Assembly (NCBI GenBank): GCA_028277845.1
Contig: JANQFL010000036.1
Location: 1-64,000, forward strand
Reading direction: 5' to 3'
Origin: Sneathiellales bacterium
GTDB lineage: Bacteria > Pseudomonadota > Alphaproteobacteria > JANQFL01
DNA length: 64,000 bases
Shown: piece after piece, positions 21,582 through 32,365 of the stretch
How the letters are laid out: each line of letters opens with the position of its first letter
Position numbering within the stretch: position 1 is the stretch's first letter
The notes under the pieces: generated by a model
Seen by the model: only the letters and a program-made list of their open reading frames with translations
Database searches by the model: none
What the model was told of the DNA's origin: nothing
Program-made: the position numbers and the translations under genes

Positions 21582-23008
21582 GTCCGTCCTCCCGTACCGT
21601 CGAACCCGAGAGCCTCCAGTTCGCTGGGCAATGCATTGGCCCACTGGGTGATATTGCCGGCGCCGAGGCAGATCACCATATCGCCGTCACGGGCGATATC
21701 GGCAATCACGCGGGCCAGTTGATCCGGGCCGTCAAGGGCGATCGCGTTGCGGTGACCGTGGTTGCGCAGGCCTTCGACCAACGAGTCTTGCGTCGCGCCT
21801 TCGATGGGATCTTCACCGGCGGCATAAACGTCTGTGACGATCACCGTGTCGGCCTGGTTGAAGCAGGTGCAGAAGTCCTCGAACAGATCCTGCAGCCGCG
21901 TATAGCGATGGGGCTGCACCACGGCGATCACCCGCGCATCCGTGGCCTGGCGCGCGGCAGCGAGGACGGCGGAGATTTCCACCGGATGATGGCCGTAATC
22001 GTCGATGACCGTCACGCCGCCGACTGTCCCGGTCGCGGTGAACCGGCGTTTGACACCGGCGAAGCCGGCCAGGGCCTGCCGGGTAACGTCATCGGGGATA
22101 TTCAGTTCGGCCGCAATGGTCACGGTGGCCAGGGCATTCTGTACGTTGTGGCGCCCGGGCATGGGCAGGCTCATGCCTTCCATGCGGCGGGCGCCGCCGC
22201 GCACACGGTCCGTCGTCTCCACATGGAACTGGGAGCGGCCGGCGTTGAACTGCAAATCGATGGCGCGCACGTCGGCCTGCGGGCTCATACCGTAGGTGAT
22301 GAGCCGCCGATCGGAAATTCGGCCCAGCATCGCCTGGACCTCCGGATGGTCGAGGCACAAAGCGGCGAAGCCATAGAACGGGATGTTTTCGACGAAAGCC
22401 TGAAACGCGGCGCGCAATTTATCGAAGTCGCCAAAGAAGTTCAGGTGCTCCGGATCGATATTGGTAACGACGGCGGCCGTCGCCGGCAGCTTGACGAATG
22501 TGCCGTCGGATTCGTCGGCTTCCACCACCATCCACTTACCGCCGCCGAGGCGCGCGTTGGTGCCGTAAGCATTGATGATGCCGCCGTTGATCACGGTCGG
22601 ATCCAGCTTGGCCGCATCGAGCAGCGAGGCGACCAGCGAGGTTGTCGTGGTCTTGCCGTGGGTACCGCCGACGGCGATGGACCACTTCAGACGCATCAGT
22701 TCCGCCAGCATTTCCGCCCGCCGCACCACCGGCACCAGACCGGTACGGGCGGCCTGCACTTCGGGGTTGTCGGACTGCACGGCGGAGGATACGACGACCA
22801 CCTTGGCGTCGCCCAGATTCCCGGCCGCATGGCCCTGCATGACCGTCACGCCCATGGTGCGCAGGCGCTGCACGTTGGCATTTTCAGAAAGATCGCTGCC
22901 TTGCACCTGGTAGCCCAGATTGTGCATGACTTCGGCGATGCCGCTCATGCCGATGCCGCCAATGCCGACGAAATGCACCGCACCGATATCGAAGGGCAGT
23001 TCCATCAT
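21578..23008 (-). CDS. murC: UDP-N-acetylmuramate--L-alanine ligase MurC (476 aa)
   Basis: MurC adds L-Ala to UDP-MurNAc in the cytosol. It begins with the UDP-binding Rossmann motif [15 protein letters not shown], followed by the ATP P-loop [11 protein letters not shown] (about residues 113-123). Other ligase motifs are [21 protein letters not shown] and [10 protein letters not shown]. The overlap with murG is 4 nt and with murB 4 nt. Confidence 0.97.
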   Translation of the reverse strand: MMELPFDIGAVHFVGIGGIGMSGIAEVMHNLGYQVQGSDLSENANVQRLRTMGVTVMQGHAAGNLGDAKVVVVSSAVQSDNPEVQAARTGLVPVVRRAEMLAELMRLKWSIAVGGTHGKTTTTSLVASLLDAAKLDPTVINGGIINAYGTNARLGGGKWMVVEADESDGTFVKLPATAAVVTNIDPEHLNFFGDFDKLRAAFQAFVENIPFYGFAALCLDHPEVQAMLGRISDRRLITYGMSPQADVRAIDLQFNAGRSQFHVETTDRVRGGARRMEGMSLPMPGRHNVQNALATVTIAAELNIPDDVTRQALAGFAGVKRRFTATGTVGGVTVIDDYGHHPVEISAVLAAARQATDARVIAVVQPHRYTRLQDLFEDFCTCFNQADTVIVTDVYAAGEDPIEGATQDSLVEGLRNHGHRNAIALDGPDQLARVIADIARDGDMVICLGAGNITQWANALPSELEALGFDGTGGRT

Positions 23009-24111
23009 GATCCTGCTCCTTCCGGAACAAAGCGGTTCACCAGGCCGGCCAGCGCCGATGCGGCATCAGGCCGACCGCAGTTCCGGCTGGCAGTGGCCAT
23101 TTTGGTCAGCGTCAACGGGTCGTTGGCCAGCGCCTCGAGCGTTTCGCGGCACGCGGTCACGGTGAACTTGTCCTGCGGCACGACACGGGCGCCGCCGCCC
23201 TTGGCGACCGTGCGGGCGTTGGCGTCCTGATGGTTGTCGGTGGCATGAGGATAGGGCACGAACACAGCCGGCCGGCCCACGGCGGTGACCTCGAATACGG
23301 TCGACGCCCCTGCCCGGCTGATGACCAGGTGGCAATCGGCCAGTGCGCCGGGCACGTCGTCAATAAACGTGTCCAGGTCGGCATCGACACCAGCCTCTTT
23401 GTATGCCGCGACAACAGACGGCAAGTCCTCTGCCCGGCATTGCTGCGTCAGACGCAAGCGTTGACGCAATTTATCGGGCAATTCTGAAACGGCCTTCGGC
23501 AGGATCTCCGAGAACACGGTCGCGCCCTGGCTGCCGCCCAGTACAAGCACGCGGACCTGACCACCCCTTTCCGGCGGGTGGAAGGCATCGTCTCGGCGTT
23601 CCGACACCGCCTGGCGCACCGGATTGCCGACGACCGTCACCTTGTCTTGCGAACCGGCGCCGATGCCGGTGGTGGGATCGAAGCTGGCGGCGATGGCGCC
23701 GACGCGGCCGGCCAGCAAACGGTTGACCCGGCCCAGCACGGCGTTCTGTTCGTGGATGATTGTCGGTAGTTTGGCCCAGGCCGCGGCCAGCATGGTGGGC
23801 AGGGACGGATAACCTCCGAAGCCGACCACGACGGCCGCCTTCAACTGCCTGAGGATGCGTTTCGCCTGCAGCACGCCGGCCAGGATTTCCATGGCGCCGC
23901 GCGCTTTTCCACTCAAGCCCTGGCCACTGAAGGTCGCCGCGCGGATGCGGAAAATGTCGACACCGGGGAAACGGTCTTCGTAGCCGGTGCCGCGGCGGTC
24001 GGTGATCAGCGCCACCTTGCGCCCCTGTTTCATCAGTTCCGCCGCCAAGGCCTGAGCCGGGAAGATATGCCCGCCGGTACCACCGGCCGCGAGGACGATG
24101 GGCCCGGTCAC
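23005..24111 (-). CDS. murG: Lipid II synthase MurG, N-acetylglucosaminyltransferase (368 aa)
   Basis: MurG transfers GlcNAc to lipid I on the cytoplasmic face of the membrane. G-loop 1 is [12 protein letters not shown] at the N terminus and G-loop 2 is [12 protein letters not shown]. The GT-B donor site shows [32 protein letters not shown]. The start is GTG at 24111, chosen because it gives the canonical N terminus and a GTGA overlap with the ftsW stop. Confidence 0.96.
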   Translation of the reverse strand: MTGPIVLAAGGTGGHIFPAQALAAELMKQGRKVALITDRRGTGYEDRFPGVDIFRIRAATFSGQGLSGKARGAMEILAGVLQAKRILRQLKAAVVVGFGGYPSLPTMLAAAWAKLPTIIHEQNAVLGRVNRLLAGRVGAIAASFDPTTGIGAGSQDKVTVVGNPVRQAVSERRDDAFHPPERGGQVRVLVLGGSQGATVFSEILPKAVSELPDKLRQRLRLTQQCRAEDLPSVVAAYKEAGVDADLDTFIDDVPGALADCHLVISRAGASTVFEVTAVGRPAVFVPYPHATDNHQDANARTVAKGGGARVVPQDKFTVTACRETLEALANDPLTLTKMATASRNCGRPDAASALAGLVNRFVPEGAGS

Positions 24112-25232
24112 AGCGTGTCCTCCCGCCCGACGCGGCGGCGCGTCAGAGCCAGGATCATGCCCATACCCAGGGCGACGGCGAGAAGCGACGACCCGCCGTA
24201 GGAGACGAACGGCAGGGTCATGCCTTTGGTCGGCATCAGACGCAGATTGACACCCATGTTGATCACCGCCTGGATACCGAACTGAACCAGCAACCCACCG
24301 GCGGCCAACATGACGAACAGATTGTTTTCCTGCACCATGCGGCCGAGACCGCGCAGCACGATGAAGGCGAACAGGGCGACGATGAGCAGGCAGGCAAACA
24401 GGCCGAACTCTTCGCCGGCCACGGCGAAGATGAAATCCGTGTGGGCGTCGGGCAGCACCGACTTGACCGAGCCCTCGCCCGGACCGCGTCCGGCCAGGCC
24501 GCCGGTGCGGAACGCTTCCAGCGCCGTGTTGATCTGATAGCTGTCGCCGCTGGCCGGATCGACGAAACGGTCGACCCGGCTGGCAACGTGGGGGAACAGG
24601 GCGTAAGCGACGATGCCGCCCACCACAACCAGGGCCGCCAGCACGCCCACCCAAACCATGGACATGCCGGCGACGAAGACCTGGCCAATCCATACGGCCA
24701 TGACGACCACCGCCATGCCGACGTCGGGCTGCAAGGCCAACAGGCCGATCATCACCGCCAGCAAACCGAGCGCGACCCAACCACCGGGAAATCCTTCGCC
24801 CTTGGCCCGCTCGGCCAGCATCCAAGCGACCACGACGGCGAACAGCGGTTTGGCGAATTCGGAGGGCTGGATCGACATGCCCCCGACATAAAGCCAACGC
24901 TGCGCGCCCTTGACCTCGCCGCCCACGAACAGGGTCGCCAGCATCATCAGGAAGGCGATACCCAGGCCGATGACCGCAAGCCGCCGGACGCCGAGCGGCG
25001 ACATGAGTGACACGCCAAGCATGACGGCGACAGCCGGGATCAGGATAGCCATCTGGCGGCGCGAGAAATGATACTGATCGAGGCCGAGCTTCTCCGCCAC
25101 GGCCGGGCCGGCGGCGAGTCCCAGCACGGCACCGACGGCGATCAGCAGCGCCACGGCCACCAGGGTCCAGCGGTCTACGGTCCACCACCAGCGGCCGACC
25201 AGGCTGGTATCGAGGCGCGACAGCGTGCTCAT
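24108..25232 (-). CDS. ftsW: Peptidoglycan glycosyltransferase FtsW (374 aa)
   Basis: FtsW is the SEDS-family polymerase of septal peptidoglycan, working with FtsI. About ten membrane spans can be counted. SEDS signatures are GAQRWLYVGGMSIQPSEFAKP and the C-terminal MGVNLRLMPTKGMTLPFVSYGGSS. The Asp of the periplasmic loop thought to be catalytic lies in the GPGEGSVKSVLPDAHTDFIF region. The ATG at 25232 overlaps the murD stop by 4 nt. Confidence 0.96.
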   Translation of the reverse strand: MSTLSRLDTSLVGRWWWTVDRWTLVAVALLIAVGAVLGLAAGPAVAEKLGLDQYHFSRRQMAILIPAVAVMLGVSLMSPLGVRRLAVIGLGIAFLMMLATLFVGGEVKGAQRWLYVGGMSIQPSEFAKPLFAVVVAWMLAERAKGEGFPGGWVALGLLAVMIGLLALQPDVGMAVVVMAVWIGQVFVAGMSMVWVGVLAALVVVGGIVAYALFPHVASRVDRFVDPASGDSYQINTALEAFRTGGLAGRGPGEGSVKSVLPDAHTDFIFAVAGEEFGLFACLLIVALFAFIVLRGLGRMVQENNLFVMLAAGGLLVQFGIQAVINMGVNLRLMPTKGMTLPFVSYGGSSLLAVALGMGMILALTRRRVGREDTL

Positions 25233-26596
25233 GCTGTACCCTCCCGCAAAGTCTCGACCTGCGTCCGGAAGTCGTCGCCACGGGCTTCGAAGTCGGAATA
25301 TTGATCGAATGAGGCGCAGGCCGGCGACAGCAGCACCACCGAACCCGCTTCGGCGTCCGCGGCAGCTTGGGCCACGGCGGTTTCCATGTTGCCGCACTGG
25401 GCAACCGGCACATGGCCGAGCGCAGCGGCGAAGTCCTCTGCCGCCTCGCCGATCAAGTACGCCTTGCGGATACGCGGGAAGTACTCGCTGAGCGTAGCGA
25501 TGCCGCCTTCCTTGGACCGGCCGCCGGCGATCCAGTAGATGCTGTCATAACTCGACAACGCACGGGCGGCGGCCTCGGCGTTGGTCGCTTTGGAATCATT
25601 GACGTAAGTCACACCGCCGATCTCGCCGACCAGCTCCATGCGGTGAGCCAGACCGGGAAACGAGAACAGCGCGTTGACGATGTCGGCCGGAAAAAAACCG
25701 AGGGCACAAGTGGCCGCATATGCGGCGGCAGCGTTCTGCCAGTTGTGGGCGCCCGGGAGGCGAGGCGCCGAACGCAGGTCGGCTACCATTCCACCTGCGC
25801 CCTTCGGATCAAAGAGAACGCCGTCCAATACATAGACGCCGTCCTCCATCGGTCGGCCAACCGAAACCGGAATGATGTTCTGCCGGCCCTGCTGCACGAG
25901 CCGGTCGTAGATTGCCTTGCAGTGTTCGTCGTCGACCCCGATCACCGCGGTATCCTCGGCGCCCTGACCGTCGAAGATGCGTTGCTTGACCGAGACGTAT
26001 CCGGCCATGCCGCCGTGACGGTCGAGGTGATCGGGGGAAATATTGAGCAGCACCGCCACGTCGCAATGCAACGACGGTGTCAGGTCGATCTGATAGGACG
26101 ACAGCTCCAGCACATAGTGGCCACCCTCGTCCAACGTGGCGAGTTCGCCGATGGCGGTGCCGATATTGCCGCCCACCTCCACCGCGCCGCCGCATTCGCG
26201 CAGGATGTGGCCGATCAGCGCGGTCGTGGTCGACTTGCCGTTGGTGCCGGTGATGCCGGTGATTTTCGCCGCCGATTGTTCGCGCATCAGCAGTTCGACG
26301 TCGCCGATGACCTCGGCACCGGCCTCGCGGGCGCGCAGGACCGTCGCATGGGGCTGCGGATGGGTCAGCGGTATGCCGGGGCTGAGCAACAGGGCATCCG
26401 TGCCCTGCCAGTCGTCGGCGTAGAGATCGACCAGCGGCAGTCCGGCCTTTGCCGCCGCCGCACGGCTGGCTTCATTGTCGTCCCACGCCTTGACCGTGGC
26501 CCCACCCTCGGCCAATGCCCGCGCGGAAGCGATACCCGTGCGGCCCAGGCCGAATACGGCGACGGTGCGGTGATCGAAGCTGGAGAAGACCGTCAT
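25229..26596 (-). CDS. murD: UDP-N-acetylmuramoylalanine--D-glutamate ligase MurD (455 aa)
   Basis: MurD adds D-Glu to UDP-MurNAc-L-Ala. It has the N-terminal FGLGRTGIASARAL nucleotide motif, the P-loop GITGTNGKSTTTALIG near residue 115, the NISPDHLDRHG motif, and the C-terminal YVNDSKATNAEAAARAL segment that binds the substrate. The length is normal. The 3-nt gap to mraY indicates coupling. Confidence 0.97.
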   Translation of the reverse strand: MTVFSSFDHRTVAVFGLGRTGIASARALAEGGATVKAWDDNEASRAAAAKAGLPLVDLYADDWQGTDALLLSPGIPLTHPQPHATVLRAREAGAEVIGDVELLMREQSAAKITGITGTNGKSTTTALIGHILRECGGAVEVGGNIGTAIGELATLDEGGHYVLELSSYQIDLTPSLHCDVAVLLNISPDHLDRHGGMAGYVSVKQRIFDGQGAEDTAVIGVDDEHCKAIYDRLVQQGRQNIIPVSVGRPMEDGVYVLDGVLFDPKGAGGMVADLRSAPRLPGAHNWQNAAAAYAATCALGFFPADIVNALFSFPGLAHRMELVGEIGGVTYVNDSKATNAEAAARALSSYDSIYWIAGGRSKEGGIATLSEYFPRIRKAYLIGEAAEDFAAALGHVPVAQCGNMETAVAQAAADAEAGSVVLLSPACASFDQYSDFEARGDDFRTQVETLREGTA

Positions 26597-26599
26597 CGT

Positions 26600-27688
26600 C
26601 TACCTCAGCTTCAACGTAGCCAGCCCGAACAGGGCGAGGATGAGGGCGATGATCCAGAACCGGATTACGATGGTCGGTTCTGCCCAGCCCTTCTGCTCGA
26701 AATGATGATGCAGCGGCGCCATGCGGAAGACGCGCTTGCCGGTCAGCTTAAACGACACCACCTGGACAATGACCGACACGGTTTCCAGCACGAACAGGCC
26801 GCCGACGATGGCCAGCACCAGTTCGTGCTTGGTCACGACGGCGGTGGACCCCAGCGCGCCACCCATGGCCAAACTGCCGGTGTCCCCCATGAACACCATG
26901 GCCGGCGGCGCGTTGAACCACAGGAATCCCAATCCGGCCCCGATCAGGGCGCCCAGAAACACCGTCAGTTCGCCGGCACCCTGGACGAAATGGATCTGCA
27001 GATAGTCGGCGAACACCTTGTTGCCCGTCAGATAGGCGATCAGCGCGAAGGTGGCGGCGGCGATCATCACCGGCACGATCGCCAGGCCGTCCAGGCCGTC
27101 GGTCAGATTGACGGAGTTGGACGATCCGACCATGACGAACACGGCCAGCGGAATGAAGAGAATGCCGAAATTGACCAACACATCCTTGAAGAACGGTACC
27201 GCCAAGCCGGTCGCCAGCGGATCGGCGGTCAGACGCACGATCCAAGCGGCCGCCGCCACGGCGATGATGATTTCCAGTACCAGTTTCAGCTTGCCGGGCA
27301 GGCCGCGGGTGGCGTGCTGTGACACCTTGAGGTAATCGTCGGCAAAGCCGATGGCGCCAAAGCCGAGCGTCACCAACAGGACCGACCAGACATAGCCGTT
27401 GCGCAAGTCGGCCCATAGCAAAGTCCCGATGCCCAGACCGAGCAGGATGAGGAAACCGCCCATGGTCGGCGTGCCCTGCTTGGTCAGGATATGGCTTTCC
27501 GGCCCGTCGTCGCGGATGGGCTGGCCCGCCCGCTGCTTGGACCGCAACCAGTCGATCAGCGGCTGGCCGAACACGAAACTCACCAGCAACGCTGTCAGCA
27601 CGGCCCCGCCCGTCCGGAACGTCAGGTACCGGAAGAGATTGAAAATGCCGAACTCGTCGGACAGGGGGTAAAGCAGGTTGAACAACAT
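26600..27688 (-). CDS. mraY: Phospho-N-acetylmuramoyl-pentapeptide transferase MraY (362 aa)
   Basis: MraY makes lipid I from undecaprenyl phosphate and UDP-MurNAc-pentapeptide. It has about ten membrane spans. Family motifs are [12 protein letters not shown], the Asp-rich [18 protein letters not shown] and [14 protein letters not shown], and the His triad of APLHHHFE near the C terminus. It is 54 nt from murF; the spacer includes a 10-mer GTTATCCGTT that is repeated at the murF 3' end. Confidence 0.97.
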   Translation of the reverse strand: MLFNLLYPLSDEFGIFNLFRYLTFRTGGAVLTALLVSFVFGQPLIDWLRSKQRAGQPIRDDGPESHILTKQGTPTMGGFLILLGLGIGTLLWADLRNGYVWSVLLVTLGFGAIGFADDYLKVSQHATRGLPGKLKLVLEIIIAVAAAAWIVRLTADPLATGLAVPFFKDVLVNFGILFIPLAVFVMVGSSNSVNLTDGLDGLAIVPVMIAAATFALIAYLTGNKVFADYLQIHFVQGAGELTVFLGALIGAGLGFLWFNAPPAMVFMGDTGSLAMGGALGSTAVVTKHELVLAIVGGLFVLETVSVIVQVVSFKLTGKRVFRMAPLHHHFEQKGWAEPTIVIRFWIIALILALFGLATLKLR

Positions 27689-27742
27689 TGCGACTACGTC
27701 TCGACTGACTCTCTGAACCTGTTATCCGTTCTCGTTCTCTCG

Positions 27743-29167
27743 TTATCCGTTGGCCACTTGGACCGGTGGTTCTCCCAGCGCCATCAAGGCTTCCACGATC
27801 GGCCCCATGCGGCTGCCGAGCGATCCCTTGACCAGCACCACATCGCCCGGCCGCACTTCGCCGATGACCGCAGAATGCAGCGCGTCCGAATCGGCGGTGT
27901 GCGCACCCCGCAGTTTTGCCGGCAGCGTGTCATGCAGGGCCTGCATGTTGGGTCCGGCGCAGAACACGATGTCGGTGCCGGCGGCGACCACGTCGTCCGC
28001 CAATTCGGCATGCAGCTTGGGCGCGTCGTCGCCCAGTTCCAGCATGTCGCCGAGGACCGCGATGCGGCGGCCCTGTTTTTCCGGTTCCAGATGCGCCAGC
28101 ACATCGAACGCCGCGCGCATGGCGACGGGGCTGGCGTTGTAGCTTTCGTCCACCAGCGTGAAGTCGCCGCCGGGACAATGCACCACGTGGCGCTCGCCCC
28201 GGCCTTTCAGGGGCTTCAGGCCCGCAAGGCTCAATGCCGCCCGGCCCAGATCGCCACCGGCGGCAACGACGGCCGCCAGAACGCCGACGCTATTGAGCGC
28301 CCAATGCGCGCCGGAAATGCCAACCTTGTAGGTGACCGGCTGGCCATCGATTTGCGCCACGACACAGGTGCAGTCGGGATGTACTTTGAATTTGGTGATG
28401 CAGGCGTCAGCGTCCGCGTGCTGGCCGAACCCGACGATGCGTTCGATCCCGGCGGCCTTGGCCTGACCCGCCAGGTAATCGAAGTGCGGGTTGTCCCGGT
28501 TGAGCACCGCGACGCCGCCCTCTTCCACGCCGGCGAAAATCTCCGCCTTGGCTTCGGCGATGGCTTCGACGGACGCGAAATGTCCGAGGTGAACCGCTTC
28601 CACATTGGTGATCAGGGCGACATGCGGCCGGACCTGCTTGCTCAAAGGCGTCAGTTCACCCGCATGGTTCATGCCGAGTTCGAAAACGCCATACACCGTA
28701 TCGCGTGGCATGCGGGCCATTGACAGCGGCACACCCCACAAGTTGTTCAGGCTGCCGGCACTGGCGTGGGTCGGCCCCTGATCCGACAGAACCTGACGCA
28801 GTGCTTCCTTGGTGCCGGTCTTGCCGACGCTGCCGGTCACGGCGATCACGCGCGCGCCGACGCGGGCGCGGGACGACGCGCCCAGGGCCTCGAGTCCCGC
28901 CTGGGTATCGTCCACCCGCAACACCGGCGCCCCCGGCGGCAGATCGGAAATATCCTTGTGAATCATCGCGGCGGACGCACCGGCGGCAAACGCGGCGGCG
29001 ACATAGTCGTGCCCGTCGACCCGCGGCCCCTTGATGGCGACGAACAGTTCATCCCCCGCCAGGGACCGGCTGTCGATCGACACGCCCGACGCCGTCCAGT
29101 CGAAACTGGACTGCCCACCGGTGGCGTTTCCGGCCTCGGCCGATGTCCAAAGGGTATCCCGGATCAT
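27743..29167 (-). CDS. murF: UDP-N-acetylmuramoyl-tripeptide--D-Ala-D-Ala ligase MurF (474 aa)
   Basis: MurF completes the stem pentapeptide by adding D-Ala-D-Ala. The N-terminal domain contains GVSIDSRSLAGDELFVAI and the P-loop is TGSVGKTGTKEAL near residue 112. ELGMNHAGEL, NVEAVHLGHF and DESYNASPVAMRAAFDVL are the next ligase motifs. It overlaps murE by 4 nt. Confidence 0.96.
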   Translation of the reverse strand: MIRDTLWTSAEAGNATGGQSSFDWTASGVSIDSRSLAGDELFVAIKGPRVDGHDYVAAAFAAGASAAMIHKDISDLPPGAPVLRVDDTQAGLEALGASSRARVGARVIAVTGSVGKTGTKEALRQVLSDQGPTHASAGSLNNLWGVPLSMARMPRDTVYGVFELGMNHAGELTPLSKQVRPHVALITNVEAVHLGHFASVEAIAEAKAEIFAGVEEGGVAVLNRDNPHFDYLAGQAKAAGIERIVGFGQHADADACITKFKVHPDCTCVVAQIDGQPVTYKVGISGAHWALNSVGVLAAVVAAGGDLGRAALSLAGLKPLKGRGERHVVHCPGGDFTLVDESYNASPVAMRAAFDVLAHLEPEKQGRRIAVLGDMLELGDDAPKLHAELADDVVAAGTDIVFCAGPNMQALHDTLPAKLRGAHTADSDALHSAVIGEVRPGDVVLVKGSLGSRMGPIVEALMALGEPPVQVANG

Positions 29168-30621
29168 CGTCCGGCCTCCGCGACGGCTGCCAGGGCACCC
29201 TGAGCAACGGACTTGTCCTCGAACGGCAAAATCTTGTCGCCGACGATCTGGCCCCGTTCATGCCCTTTGCCGGCAATCACCAGCACGTCGCCGGTCTTCA
29301 GAGCCGAAACGGCGGCATGGATCGCGTCGGCACGGTCGCCGATCTCCGTCGCGTCGGGACAGCCGGCCATGATTTCCCGACGCACTTGCGCCGGATCCTC
29401 GCCGCGCGGATTGTCGTCGGTGACGATGGTGACGTCGGCCAGTTTCCGCGCGATTTCACCCATGATCTGCCGCTTGCCCTTGTCCCGGTCGCCGCCGCAG
29501 CCGAAGACGACGTGCAGCCGGCCACTGACATGGGGCCGCACCGCATTCAGGACGGCATCCAGAGCCCCTGGCTTGTGCGCGTAGTCGACATAGATGGCCG
29601 CGCCCGACGGATGCTTGCCGATCCGCTCGAGCCGGCCCGGCACGCCGCGCAGGGTCGTCAGGGCGTTGACCGACTCGGCTTCCGGACTGCCGCTGGCCAG
29701 CGCCAAGCCGAGAGCGCACAAGGCGTTGCTGGCCTGGAAGCCGCCGATCAGCGGCAGCTCCACCTGGTAAGAGGTTCCGAACACGGAGATCTTAAGCGAC
29801 TGCCCGCCGGCGCTCGTCGCCGTATCGATCAATGCGATGTCGGACTCCGGCATGCCATAGGAAACCACGCGGTGACCGGCCTTGCGCACCACTTTGGCGA
29901 CGTCATCGAAATAGTCCGAACCGGCGAAGACAATGACCGTTCCGCCCGGCCTCATCACGGTACGGAACAGACGCATCTTCGCGGCCAGGTACTCTTCGGT
30001 GTCGGCATGATAGTCAAGGTGGTCGCGCGACAGGTTCGTGAACGCGGCGCAGGAAATGCCGATCCCGTCCAGCCGGCGCTGATCCAGGCCGTGACTTGAC
30101 GCTTCCAGCGCCAGATGATCGACACCGTCGTCGGCGAGCTCGGCCAAAATCCTGTGCACGGTGACGGGATCGGGCGTGGTATGGGCCAGCGACTGCTCGC
30201 GTCCGGGCGCCCGAACCCCGATCGTGCCCATGCTGGCCGCCTTCAAGCCCTGGCGGCTCCAGATCTGGCGCAGGAACGTGACGACCGATGACTTGCCGTT
30301 CGTGCCGGTGACGGCGGCGACCGTTTCCGGCTGGCGGCCATAGAACCGCGCGGCGATGAGGGCCAGGCGATGCCGCGGATCCTCATCCGTGACCACCGCC
30401 ACATGATCGTTGGCCACGGTCACCCCGCGCGCCGCCAACACGGCCGCCGCACCCCGTTCGATGGCGTCGCCGATGAACTTGGCGCCATCGACCTGCGTGC
30501 CGGACAGGGCCGCGAACAGATAGCCGGGCCGCACTTCGCGGCTGTCCGCGGACAGACCTACGATGTCGACATCGGCGTAGCGGTCGGGTTGGTCACCGTT
30601 TATGAGTTCAGAAAGACGCAA
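29164..30621 (-). CDS. murE: UDP-MurNAc-tripeptide synthetase MurE, meso-DAP type (485 aa)
   Basis: MurE adds the third amino acid of the stem peptide. P-loop VTGTNGKSSVVTFL lies near residue 108. The DNPRGEDP motif near residue 400 is the signature of meso-diaminopimelate-specific enzymes, in contrast to the Lys-specific form, which fits a Gram-negative cell. NLSRDHLDYHAD is the central ligase motif. The start overlaps ftsI by 14 nt. Confidence 0.97.
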   Translation of the reverse strand: MRLSELINGDQPDRYADVDIVGLSADSREVRPGYLFAALSGTQVDGAKFIGDAIERGAAAVLAARGVTVANDHVAVVTDEDPRHRLALIAARFYGRQPETVAAVTGTNGKSSVVTFLRQIWSRQGLKAASMGTIGVRAPGREQSLAHTTPDPVTVHRILAELADDGVDHLALEASSHGLDQRRLDGIGISCAAFTNLSRDHLDYHADTEEYLAAKMRLFRTVMRPGGTVIVFAGSDYFDDVAKVVRKAGHRVVSYGMPESDIALIDTATSAGGQSLKISVFGTSYQVELPLIGGFQASNALCALGLALASGSPEAESVNALTTLRGVPGRLERIGKHPSGAAIYVDYAHKPGALDAVLNAVRPHVSGRLHVVFGCGGDRDKGKRQIMGEIARKLADVTIVTDDNPRGEDPAQVRREIMAGCPDATEIGDRADAIHAAVSALKTGDVLVIAGKGHERGQIVGDKILPFEDKSVAQGALAAVAEAGR

Positions 30622-32365
30622 CGGCCCGGCCTTTCTGACGCCAATTGGCCATCATGGCCTTGCGTTCGTCCTGATCGATTTCGTCAACCGGCTCGATGCC
30701 CATGAGCGGCGCCAGGCGCGAGACCACACCGCCGACGACCGGCGCGGCCGTCCAGCCGCCTGTCGCGTAACCGTGGGTTTCCTTGGTGCCTTGCGGTTCG
30801 TCGAGCACGGCGAGCACGACATATCGCGGCTTGTCGATGGGAAAGGCGCCGACGAAGGAACTGACCAGCGCCTTGCGGCGATAGCCGCCGCGAAAGGACT
30901 TCTCCGCCGTACCGGTCTTACCGCCGACCATGTAGCCCGGCGCGTCGGCCCGTTTGCCGGTTCCGAAAGCAACGACCTGGCGCATCAACCGCCGCACCGC
31001 CACCGACGTCCGACTGGACATGACGCGCTTGCCGGCGGCCATGGCATTGTCGTCCCGTTTGATGATCGTCGGCGGCACCATGATGCCGCCGTTGACCGTG
31101 GCCGAAATCGCGCCGGCCATCTGCACGGGGGTGACCGCGATGCCATGGCCATAGGAAACGGTCATGGTGTTGATGTCGCCCCAACGGGGCGGCAGCAGTG
31201 GGCTGCCGACTTCGGGCAGTTCAAGATCCGGTTTTTGCAGCAAACCGAGCTTGTCGAGGAACCGGCGCTGACGCGGCGCGCCAACATCCATGGCCATCTT
31301 GGCGGAGCCGATGTTGGACGAATACACATAGATCTCGGGCACCGACAGCCACCGCCGTTTGGCGTGATAATCGCGGATGGTGAAGCGCGAAATGCGGATA
31401 GGGTCGGTCGCGTCATACCCGCCGTTCATGCCGACCGTGCCGCTTTCCAGCGCCATGGCGACGGTGAACGTCTTGAATGTGGACCCCATCTCGTAAACGC
31501 CGAGCGTCGCGCGGTTGAACAACGCGTCCTGCGACGCCTGTCCGGCATCGTTAGGGTCGTAGTCGGGCAAGGACACCATCGCCAGCACTTCGCCGGACCG
31601 CACGTCCATGACGAGTCCGACTCCCGCTTTGGCCCGGTACTCGGCCACGGCACGCATCAACTCGTCGCGCAAGATGTGCTGCGCCCGGACGTCCAACGAC
31701 ACCTGGACCGGCTCGCCCGCACTGCCGGGATCGCGCAGTTTGGTATCGAAGTATTTCTCCAGGCCGGCGATGCCGTTGCTGTCGACGTCGGTGTACCCAA
31801 GGATATGCGCCATCAACGCGCCATGCGGGTAGATGCGCTTTTCCTCGGTCTGGAACGAAAGGCCCGGCAGGCCGAGGCGGTTGACCGTGTAGTGCTGGGC
31901 CGGCGTGAGGTTGCGCTTGAGCCACACGAAACTGCGTCCCGACGTCAGCTTCTCGAACACCTGATCGCGGTCCAGGTCCGGCAACACGGCGGACAGTTGG
32001 TCGGCCGCTTCGGCCGCGTCCATCACTTTTTGCGGATTGGCATAAAGTGACGCGGTTTTCAGGTTGACCGCCAGCAACACGCCGTTGCGGTCGACGATCG
32101 CCGCCCGCTGCACATCGGTGACCACCTTGTGCCCCGCTGCCGCCAGGGCGGGCTCGCCGCCGCCACGCAGCACCATCAGGTCGAACAAACGTAATCCGAT
32201 GACCGTGAAGCACAAAGCGAACAGAACGCCCGTGATGACGATCCGGGTCCGCCCGACTTCGACGGCATGCTTGGTAACCCCGTCGAAGGAAACCGCTCCG
32301 TCCGCACACTCGCGCCGTTGCCGCTGGTGTTCGGATACCATGTGCGAACCCTCAATCCGTGCCAC
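30608..32365 (-). CDS. ftsI: Septal peptidoglycan transpeptidase FtsI (PBP3), 585 aa
   Basis: FtsI is the class B penicillin-binding protein of the septum. It has one N-terminal membrane span (about residues 42-65), a pedestal domain (VQRAAIVDRNGVLLAVNL), and a transpeptidase domain with the active-site Ser in GSTFKTF, the SSN motif in VYSSNIG and the KTGT motif in VGGKTGTAEKS. The GTG start at 32365 is supported by AGGAG about 7 nt upstream inside the ftsL 3' end. The N terminus overlaps ftsL by 14 nt. Confidence 0.96.
   Translation of the reverse strand: MARIEGSHMVSEHQRQRRECADGAVSFDGVTKHAVEVGRTRIVITGVLFALCFTVIGLRLFDLMVLRGGGEPALAAAGHKVVTDVQRAAIVDRNGVLLAVNLKTASLYANPQKVMDAAEAADQLSAVLPDLDRDQVFEKLTSGRSFVWLKRNLTPAQHYTVNRLGLPGLSFQTEEKRIYPHGALMAHILGYTDVDSNGIAGLEKYFDTKLRDPGSAGEPVQVSLDVRAQHILRDELMRAVAEYRAKAGVGLVMDVRSGEVLAMVSLPDYDPNDAGQASQDALFNRATLGVYEMGSTFKTFTVAMALESGTVGMNGGYDATDPIRISRFTIRDYHAKRRWLSVPEIYVYSSNIGSAKMAMDVGAPRQRRFLDKLGLLQKPDLELPEVGSPLLPPRWGDINTMTVSYGHGIAVTPVQMAGAISATVNGGIMVPPTIIKRDDNAMAAGKRVMSSRTSVAVRRLMRQVVAFGTGKRADAPGYMVGGKTGTAEKSFRGGYRRKALVSSFVGAFPIDKPRYVVLAVLDEPQGTKETHGYATGGWTAAPVVGGVVSRLAPLMGIEPVDEIDQDERKAMMANWRQKGRAVASF

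Noticed and set aside
27721-27751. Direct repeat GTTATCCGTT at the murF end, resembling DnaA boxes
   Set aside because: TTATCCGTT differs from TTATCCACA at two positions, and one copy lies within the murF 3' end.
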